From positions 1 through 10,932 of the forward strand of contig VFLF01000076.1 of NCBI GenBank assembly GCA_009885185.1: 10,932 nt of DNA. Reading direction: 5' to 3'. The notes beneath the pieces were generated by a model. The model searched no databases. It worked only from the letters and a program-made list of their open reading frames with translations, and was not told the DNA's origin. This stretch comes from Nitrosomonadales bacterium. Lineage in GTDB: Bacteria; Pseudomonadota; Gammaproteobacteria; Burkholderiales; SG8-41. Every line of letters starts with the position of its first letter. Positions within the stretch are counted from its first letter, which is position 1. Shown one piece after another: positions 6,379 to 10,932 of the stretch. A program made the translations under genes and the position numbers.

Positions 6379-7155
6379 TTATGGCATCCACGCGCCGCCG
6401 TTGACATGTATTGATTGCCCGGTGATAAAGCGCGCATCCGGGCCGCACAGCATGCGCACCATGGCGGCGATTTCACCCGGCTCGCCACGCCGGCCCACCA
6501 GCGGTACGGCCTTGCGGTGATCGGGTCGTTCCGCCGCCAGCCCCGGCGCGCCGCGCGCGGTGTCGATGGGGCCGGGAACCACGCAATTAACCGTGATGTT
6601 TTTATCGGCAAAATCGTAGGCGAGACCCTTGGTCATGCCCGCGAGGCCGGATTTCGCAGCAATCACATGCACGCGGTGAAACGCGCCTTGGTGTCCGGTG
6701 AGTCCGCCGATATTCACGATGGAAGCGCTGCCCGCGCGCAGCAAATGCGGCAGGCAGGCTTGGGTGCATATGAACGCGCCGTCGAGTGTGACCGACAGCA
6801 CGCGCCGCCACTGTTCAAGCGTGGTGTCTTCGAATTTAATGTCCGGACGCCAGGAGCCGTTGTTCACCAGAAAATCCAGCCGGCCGAATGTTTGGATGGT
6901 TGCATCGACCATCGCCTGCACCGCCGCCACGTCGGTGACATCCGCCATGTAAAACGCGGCCTTGCCGCCATCGGCTTTAATCATGGCCACGGTTTTTTCG
7001 GCATTCTCGCGCGAGGTGTTGGCGTTGACCATCACCGACGCGCCACCCGCTGCGAGCGAACGCGCGATGGCGCGGCCGATGTTGCGTGCCGCGCCGGTGA
7101 CCAGCGCGACCTTGCCTTCGAGTTCGTTGCCCTTGCGCAAGCCGGTGTTGCTCAT
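6379..7155 (-). CDS. Atypical short-chain dehydrogenase/reductase family protein (Ser/Tyr replaced)
   Basis: This 258-residue Rossmann-fold protein shows TGAARNIG (20-27) for nucleotide binding, NNGS (98-101) in place of NNAG, a PGPIDT segment (194-199), and the usual C-terminal ITGQSIHVNGG. The catalytic tetrad is unusual. By spacing, the positions for Asn, Ser, Tyr and Lys hold T123, G151, V164 and K168 (GGLTGHQGAF...HVIAAKSG), so only Lys remains. A canonical SDR in this same window (8108-8857) has all four. It may be a special SDR subfamily using other residues or a non-catalytic binding protein. The start is M at 7155, preceded by AAGGA at good spacing; the in-frame ATG at 7194 has no ribosome site. 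It appears to be the first gene of the minus-strand operon. Confidence 0.87.
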   Translation of the reverse strand: MSNTGLRKGNELEGKVALVTGAARNIGRAIARSLAAGGASVMVNANTSRENAEKTVAMIKADGGKAAFYMADVTDVAAVQAMVDATIQTFGRLDFLVNNGSWRPDIKFEDTTLEQWRRVLSVTLDGAFICTQACLPHLLRAGSASIVNIGGLTGHQGAFHRVHVIAAKSGLAGMTKGLAYDFADKNITVNCVVPGPIDTARGAPGLAAERPDHRKAVPLVGRRGEPGEIAAMVRMLCGPDARFITGQSIHVNGGAWMP

Positions 7156-7234
7156 GTGGAATCCTTGAATAGCGAGTGCGGAAATGTAGCGCATTTGATG
7201 TTATCTTGCCGGGCACGAACTTTGGGAGAACACG
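7156..7234. promoter_or_regulatory. Divergent intergenic region, presumed to hold both promoters
   Basis: These 79 bases separate the divergently transcribed SDR (minus) and alpha/beta hydrolase (plus). Both ribosome sites are recognisable: AAGGA for the minus gene and GGGAGA for the plus gene. The operon promoter and the hydrolase promoter should lie here by position, but no -35/-10 pair is good enough to place, and no operator palindrome was found. Confidence 0.4.
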
Positions 7235-8068
7235 ATGAGCGCAGCGCCACCCGCCGATAAAACGATCACCGTCAACGGCATCAAAATTCACTATCTGGAT
7301 TGGGGCAATGCCGGAAAGCAACCGCTGATCCTGCTGCATGGCATCGCGCGAGTGGCGCATGGCTTCGATCACCTTGCGCCGCATTTCGCCAAGGATTACC
7401 ACGTGATTGCGGTCGATATGCGCGGGCACGGTGATTCGGGCTGGCATGCCGATGGAGCGTATCTGGTGGAGGATTACACCAGCGATATCGAGGCGTTGAT
7501 CGAGCATCTGCAACTTCGTAATCTTGTGCTGTGGGGCGCATCCACCGGCGGGCGCGTGGTGCAGATGATCGCGGGACGGCATCCCGATTGGGTGTCGTCG
7601 GTCGTCGTGGAGGATGTCGGGCCGGAGCGTCCGGCGGCGATATCCAATCGGCGCGGCGACCGCATGGCAAAAGAGGCTAACGGCTGGGCCACGCTCGATG
7701 AGATGCTGGTGCAGGTCAAGGCGGAAAATCCGCGCACGCCGGAGCCGGTGCTACGTAACCTCGCGCAACATGGATCCAAGGCGCGTCCCGACGGGCGGCT
7801 GGTTTGGAAGCGTGACCCGGCGATACTCAAGGGGTTTATTCCCACCGAGCTGTGGAGCACGGTACGCAACATCAAAGCGCCGATTGTTTACGTGCTGGGT
7901 GGCGTGAGTGCGATCGTGCCGCCCGAGACGCAGCAGGAATTGCAGGCCGCGTTGCCGCAAGCACAAATCGTTATGATGCCGGGGTTGGGGCATTATCCCA
8001 GCGATGAAAAGCCGGAGGACTTTCTGGCAATTGTGGATCGTTTTTTGGCGGGCGCACGCGCGCACTAA
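7235..8068 (+). CDS. Alpha/beta-fold hydrolase
   Basis: This 277-residue enzyme of the epoxide hydrolase/esterase/C-C hydrolase superfamily shows the oxyanion-hole segment LLHGIA (33-38), the strand-4 motif AVDMRGHGDSG (59-69), the nucleophile elbow WGASTGGR with S103, and the catalytic histidine H253 in PGLGHYP. The acid is less certain. The usual Asp of a GxxSD motif reads GGVSAIV (A226 in its place), so E126 or D127 after strand 6 (VVVEDVGP) may serve. It has no signal peptide. A GGGAGA ribosome site lies 6 bases before the ATG. It is probably co-transcribed with the SDR that starts 39 bases after its stop. The substrate is not predictable; ester, lactone or meta-cleavage product are all possible. 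Confidence 0.92.
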   Translation: MSAAPPADKTITVNGIKIHYLDWGNAGKQPLILLHGIARVAHGFDHLAPHFAKDYHVIAVDMRGHGDSGWHADGAYLVEDYTSDIEALIEHLQLRNLVLWGASTGGRVVQMIAGRHPDWVSSVVVEDVGPERPAAISNRRGDRMAKEANGWATLDEMLVQVKAENPRTPEPVLRNLAQHGSKARPDGRLVWKRDPAILKGFIPTELWSTVRNIKAPIVYVLGGVSAIVPPETQQELQAALPQAQIVMMPGLGHYPSDEKPEDFLAIVDRFLAGARAH

Positions 8069-8070
8069 TC

Positions 8071-8094
8071 GTAACAATTGTCGTAACTATTGTC
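8071..8094. repeat. Tandem 12-bp repeat between hydrolase and SDR
   Basis: GTAACAATTGTC (8071-8082) is followed directly by GTAACTATTGTC (8083-8094), 11 of 12 matching. It lies just upstream of the ribosome site of the next gene. The 11-base core TAACTATTGTC occurs again at 8887-8897, after that gene. It could be a slippage product or a protein-binding repeat. Confidence 0.5.
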
Positions 8095-8107
8095 GGGAGA
8101 ATCGGCG

Positions 8108-8857
8108 ATGCAACTGGAACTGAACGGACGTAACGCGGTAATCGCCGGCGGCTCGCGCGGCATCGGGCGCGCGATTGCGCTGGCATTTGCGCGGGCGGGT
8201 GCGAATGTGTCGATCTGCGCGCGCGGCGAGACGGCATTGCGCGCCACCGAGGCTGAACTGCGGGGCCACGGTCATGCAGTACATGCGGCAAGCTGCGATC
8301 TGGGTGACGAGACCGCGGTGACAAAATATATTGCCGACGCGGCGCACGCGCTGGGCGGCATCGATGTGCTGGTGAATAACGCGTCGGGCTTTGGGCTCAG
8401 CGACGACGAAGCAGGCTGGGCGGCCAGCATCAACGTTGACTTGCTGGCGCCGGTGCGCGCGTCTCGTGCTGCGCTGCCGTTCCTCGAAAAATCGCAGGGT
8501 GCGATTATTCATATTTCGTCGATCTCCGGCCTGCAACCCAGCGCGCGCACGCCGCCGTATGGGGCGGTCAAGGCGGCGCTGATCCAGTTGACCTTGTCGC
8601 AAGCGGCGGCGTTCGCGCCAAAGCGTATCCGCGTGAATTGCATCGCGCCGGGTTCGATTGAATTTCCCGGCGGCACCTGGGATCGCAGAAAAACCGAGAA
8701 CCCCAAGCTCTATAACGCCACGCTGGCGGGCATCGGCTTTGGGCGTTACGGCAAGCCAGAAGAAATCGCCAGCGTCGCGCTGTTTCTCGCCAGCGGCGCG
8801 GCCAGTTGGGTGACGGGGCAGACCATCGCGGTGGATGGCGGGCAGATGCTGGGGTAA
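8108..8857 (+). CDS. Short-chain dehydrogenase/reductase with canonical active site
   Basis: This 249-residue classical SDR has the cofactor motif GGSRGIG (14-20; Ala replaces the usual Thr before it), NNAS at 90-93, and the full tetrad N109, S138 (ISSIS), Y151 and K155 (YGAVK). It also has the PGSIEFPGGTW loop and the end WVTGQTIAVDGG. It is a cytoplasmic NAD(P)-dependent oxidoreductase of unknown substrate; the segment SIEFPGGTWD (183-192) is typical of a subgroup acting on non-fatty-acid substrates, which is only a memory-based impression. The start is ATG 8108, 7 bases after GGGAGA, rather than the in-frame TTG at 8090, which lies before that site. It follows the hydrolase by 39 bases, so the two are probably one transcript. 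Confidence 0.93.
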   Translation: MQLELNGRNAVIAGGSRGIGRAIALAFARAGANVSICARGETALRATEAELRGHGHAVHAASCDLGDETAVTKYIADAAHALGGIDVLVNNASGFGLSDDEAGWAASINVDLLAPVRASRAALPFLEKSQGAIIHISSISGLQPSARTPPYGAVKAALIQLTLSQAAAFAPKRIRVNCIAPGSIEFPGGTWDRRKTENPKLYNATLAGIGFGRYGKPEEIASVALFLASGAASWVTGQTIAVDGGQMLG

Positions 8858-8874
8858 AGATAACGTAAGTATCT

Positions 8875-8890
8875 GTTATTAAAAAATAAC
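8875..8890. repeat. AT-rich palindrome GTTATT-AAAA-AATAAC downstream of the SDR gene
   Basis: A perfect 6-base inverted repeat around AAAA, 17 bases past the SDR stop, lies in a locally AT-rich stretch (8858-8985). The stem is too weak to call an intrinsic terminator. It might be a protein-binding site for the following toxin-antitoxin module or merely low-complexity DNA. Confidence 0.3.
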
Positions 8891-8931
8891 TATTGTCATC
8901 CCCCAATAGCTTGCGTCTGCATTGTTTAAAC

Positions 8932-8959
8932 TGGACAAAATAGCTAATAAGGCTAAAAT
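8932..8959 (+). promoter_or_regulatory. Sigma-70-type promoter of the toxin-antitoxin module
   Basis: TGGACA (8932-8937) and TAAAAT (8954-8959) are separated by 16 bases, each one base from consensus, and lie 27 bases before the antitoxin ATG. TAGC (8941-8944) and GCTA (8952-8955) form a short inverted repeat between and over these boxes, placed where an antitoxin autorepressor could bind. A GGAGG ribosome site follows at 8975-8979. Confidence 0.55.
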
Positions 8960-8985
8960 GGGCGAATCTATCTTGGAGGCTCGCC

Positions 8986-9351
8986 ATGTCTGCTACTTCA
9001 GCTACGTCCACCTTGACCTTTCGCAACAGCCGCGGCGATCTTGTTGACGTGCCGTCCATCGCCGCCACGCGCGTCAAAAACGAATTTGGCGTGGTGCTTG
9101 AGCAGGCCTTGAGGGGCGGCGCGGTGGCGATCACACGGCACGATACCCCCAAGGCGGTGCTGATTTCCTACGACGAATTCCAGGCGCTGGTGAAAGATCG
9201 CGCGCCGAGCCTGCACGAATTACGCGCCGAGTACGACGTGATGCTTTCGCGGCTGCAAACACCCAAGGCGCGTAAAGGCATGGAAGCGGCCTTCAACGCC
9301 ACGCCGGCGGCGTTGGGCAAGGCGGCGGTAAAAAACGCCAAGCGCGGCTGA
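8986..9351 (+). CDS. Phd/YefM-like antitoxin of a type II toxin-antitoxin module
   Basis: This 121-residue protein has an N-terminal Phd/YefM-like DNA-binding fold at about 22-70: VPSIAATRVKNEFGVVLEQA, then the diagnostic AITRHDTPKAVLISYDEFQAL (strand, turn, strand and helix). The C-terminal tail (about 75-121, LHELRAEYDVM to KNAKRG) is charged and Ala/Lys-rich. In this family the tail wraps and inhibits the toxin. It should also repress its own promoter. The start has a strong GGAGG ribosome site at 6-base spacing. The next gene begins within a few bases of its TGA, the usual antitoxin-toxin coupling. A Phd-type partner for a zeta-like toxin is less familiar than epsilon. Confidence 0.85.
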   Translation: MSATSATSTLTFRNSRGDLVDVPSIAATRVKNEFGVVLEQALRGGAVAITRHDTPKAVLISYDEFQALVKDRAPSLHELRAEYDVMLSRLQTPKARKGMEAAFNATPAALGKAAVKNAKRG

Positions 9352-9357
9352 GTGCCG

Positions 9358-9999
9358 ATGGCGCAATCGCCGCCGCCACGCATTTATGTGCTGGCGGGCG
9401 TCAACGGATCGGGCAAGAGCAGCATCGCCGGCGCGGCGTTTCGCGAACACGGCGCCGATTATTACAACCCGGATGAAGGGGCGCGTGATTTGCGCGCTGC
9501 GCGGTCCGGGTTAAGCCAGGCCGATGCCAACAGCGCGGCCTGGCATCGCGGCTTTAATCTGCTGACCGATGCGATAGAGCGGCGTCTCGATTTCGCGTTT
9601 GAAACCACGCTGGGTGCGAGCAGCATGCCGCGCGCGCTGGCGCAAGCGGCGGACAAAGGCTTTGAAATCAACGTGTGGTACGCGGGTCTTGCCACGCCGG
9701 AACTACATCTCGCCCGTGTGCGTTCGCGCGTGCAGGCGGGCGGACATGATATCCCGGAGGCCGCGATTCGGCGCCGCTTTGAGCACACCCGGATGAACCT
9801 GATTACGCTGCTGCCTAAACTGGCGGCGCTGCGGGTCTACGACAACAGCGCAGAGGGCGATCCGCGGGCAGGCAAGACGCCCGCGCCGGCGCTGGTGCTG
9901 CATTGCGTGCGAGGCCAGATCATGAACCCGAGTGACCTGCCGAACGCTCCGGAGTGGGCCAAACCCATCGTAGCCGCGGCGTTGAAATTGCAGCGGTAG
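9358..9999 (+). CDS. Zeta-toxin-like P-loop kinase (toxin of the module)
   Basis: This 213-residue P-loop protein has a Walker A motif AGVNGSGKSS (13-22, K20), NPDE at 37-40 in the place of the zeta catalytic Asp region, and FETTL (81-85). The basic segment RVRSRVQAGGHDIPEAAIRRRFEHT (near 120-144) matches the RRVxxRVxxGGHxVPxxxIxRR pattern of short zeta-like proteins. Zeta and PezT phosphorylate UDP-N-acetylglucosamine and so block wall synthesis; whether this short form (about 210 against about 270-290 residues) does so is unproved. It lacks a clear ribosome site and starts 6 bases after the antitoxin stop, so it depends on translational coupling. GTG 9352 is an alternative start two codons earlier. 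Confidence 0.83.
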   Translation: MAQSPPPRIYVLAGVNGSGKSSIAGAAFREHGADYYNPDEGARDLRAARSGLSQADANSAAWHRGFNLLTDAIERRLDFAFETTLGASSMPRALAQAADKGFEINVWYAGLATPELHLARVRSRVQAGGHDIPEAAIRRRFEHTRMNLITLLPKLAALRVYDNSAEGDPRAGKTPAPALVLHCVRGQIMNPSDLPNAPEWAKPIVAAALKLQR

Positions 10000-10064
10000 C
10001 GCGCAGCATTGCGTGTTTGTGTAAACTGCGCTTTCCACCTATCAATCCGACACGAAAGCACAGT

Positions 10065-10932
10065 ATGGAAACCATGCAACTGAAGGCGCGGCGTCACACG
10101 GTACAGGATCTCGGCAGCGCCATTGATCTTTGCTACACCAATGGCTGGACCGACGGATTGCCGGTGGTGCCGCCGACGGCGGATCGCGTGACCGCGATGC
10201 TGGAGGTGGCGAAAATCGATCCGGCGAAGCAACTCGCGTTTATCGAGAACCGGCAGATTTCAGTCACCGCCGAGAAAGTCGCCATCAACGCGGTGATGGC
10301 CGGTTGCAAGGCCGAATACATGCCGGTGGTGATGGCGGCGGTCGAGGCGATTGCCGATCCGAAATACGGCTACCACGGCCCGGCCACCAGCACCGGCGGC
10401 TCGGCGGTGTTCATGCTGGTCAACGGCCCGATCGCGAAAAAGATCGGCATGAACAGCGGCGACAACCTGTTTGGCCAGGGCTGGCGCGCCAACGCCACCA
10501 TCGGCCGCGCCATCCGGCTGATGATGCAAAACGTGATCGGCACCACGCCCGGCGTACTCGACCGCAGCAGCCTCGGTCACGCCGGAAAATACACGTTCTG
10601 CATTGCCGAGAATGAGCAGGACAGTCCGTGGCCGGCGTTCCACACCACACGCGGTTTCCGGCCCGAGCAGAACGCAGTGACGATTTTTGCCGCCTATGCG
10701 CCGCACCAGTATTCGAACGGCCTCAGCGCAACTCCTGAAGGCGTGCTGACCACGGCCTGCGCGCAGATGCGCGTGTCGGCAGGCACCAACCGCCAGCCGC
10801 AGTACGCAATGGTGTTTGCCGGTGAGCACCAGGAGATCATGAAAAAAAGCGGCTGGTCGCGCGAAGATGTGCAGAAATACGTATTCGAAAACACCCATTC
10901 GAAAATGGCCGACTTGCAGCGCGCCAACATCC
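10065..10932 (+). CDS. Conserved protein of unknown function, N-terminal 289 residues (3' end outside window)
   Basis: The frame is open from ATG 10065 to the window edge. The start is tentative: upstream GAAAG is a weak ribosome site, and ATG 10074 is an alternative. Conserved-looking blocks are NGWTDGLPVVPPT (26-38), EKVAINAVMAGCKAEYMPVV (70-89), HGPATSTGGSAVFMLVNGP (104-122), GWRANATIGRAIRLMMQNV (139-157) and GKYTFCIAENEQDSPW (174-189). They recall a soluble family that, from memory, is often found beside UGSC-type thiol/selenoproteins; this is not certain. There is no signal peptide or membrane segment. C81 and C232 are candidate functional cysteines. Function unknown. It stands 65 bases after the toxin gene and is probably a separate transcription unit. 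Confidence 0.8.
   Translation, partial: METMQLKARRHTVQDLGSAIDLCYTNGWTDGLPVVPPTADRVTAMLEVAKIDPAKQLAFIENRQISVTAEKVAINAVMAGCKAEYMPVVMAAVEAIADPKYGYHGPATSTGGSAVFMLVNGPIAKKIGMNSGDNLFGQGWRANATIGRAIRLMMQNVIGTTPGVLDRSSLGHAGKYTFCIAENEQDSPWPAFHTTRGFRPEQNAVTIFAAYAPHQYSNGLSATPEGVLTTACAQMRVSAGTNRQPQYAMVFAGEHQEIMKKSGWSREDVQKYVFENTHSKMADLQRANI

Noticed and set aside
6415..7260. Plus-strand 281-codon frame opposite the atypical SDR
   Set aside because: Antisense shadow; no ribosome site or motif, and it overlaps the divergent promoter region and the next start.
10130..10615. Plus-strand 161-codon frame inside the right-edge gene
   Set aside because: Arg/Gly-rich out-of-frame translation of the open frame starting at 10065, which has a coherent protein sequence.

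Overview
The window is GC-rich DNA from a bacterium, most likely a betaproteobacterium of the Burkholderiales type. The clues are a Bug/TctC periplasmic solute-binding receptor beside oxidative catabolic genes, several short-chain dehydrogenases (SDRs), and strong GC bias at third codon positions, which leaves long antisense shadow frames. No rRNA, tRNA, CRISPR array, transposase or phage gene was seen. The taxon is inferred from gene content only.

Layout: (a) 1-291 (+) is the 3' end of an SDR gene. It meets the next block tail to tail across 49 AT-rich bases. (b) 7155 down to 341 (-) looks like one catabolic operon. In transcription order it holds an atypical SDR, a metallo-beta-lactamase-fold hydrolase, an FMN-dependent alpha-hydroxy-acid oxidase/dehydrogenase, the [2Fe-2S] and molybdopterin subunits of an IorAB/NicAB-type molybdenum hydroxylase (ATGA overlap), and a TctC/Bug receptor. 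(c) Between the hydrolase and the oxidase lies a 270-bp near-palindromic element (5143-5412). Its 30-bp terminal inverted repeats reach into the first codons of the oxidase. (d) 7235-8857 (+), divergent from the operon, encodes an alpha/beta hydrolase and a canonical SDR. (e) 8932-9999 (+) is a toxin-antitoxin module: promoter, Phd/YefM-like antitoxin and short zeta-type P-loop toxin. (f) 10065 to the window end (+) is the start of a conserved gene of unknown function.

How the genes may work together: the receptor could capture an organic acid in the periplasm. The molybdenum hydroxylase, FMN oxidase, SDRs and hydrolases could oxidise and open it. No CoA ligase, ring-cleavage enzyme, transporter membrane subunit or regulator is in view, so the substrate cannot be named.

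The most unusual object is the palindromic element. Its two halves align without gaps and share conserved islands. Each half can also fold on itself, with stems that differ in sequence between halves yet stay complementary. That suggests selection on a folded DNA or RNA form. Its position appears to have rebuilt the 5' end of the oxidase gene.
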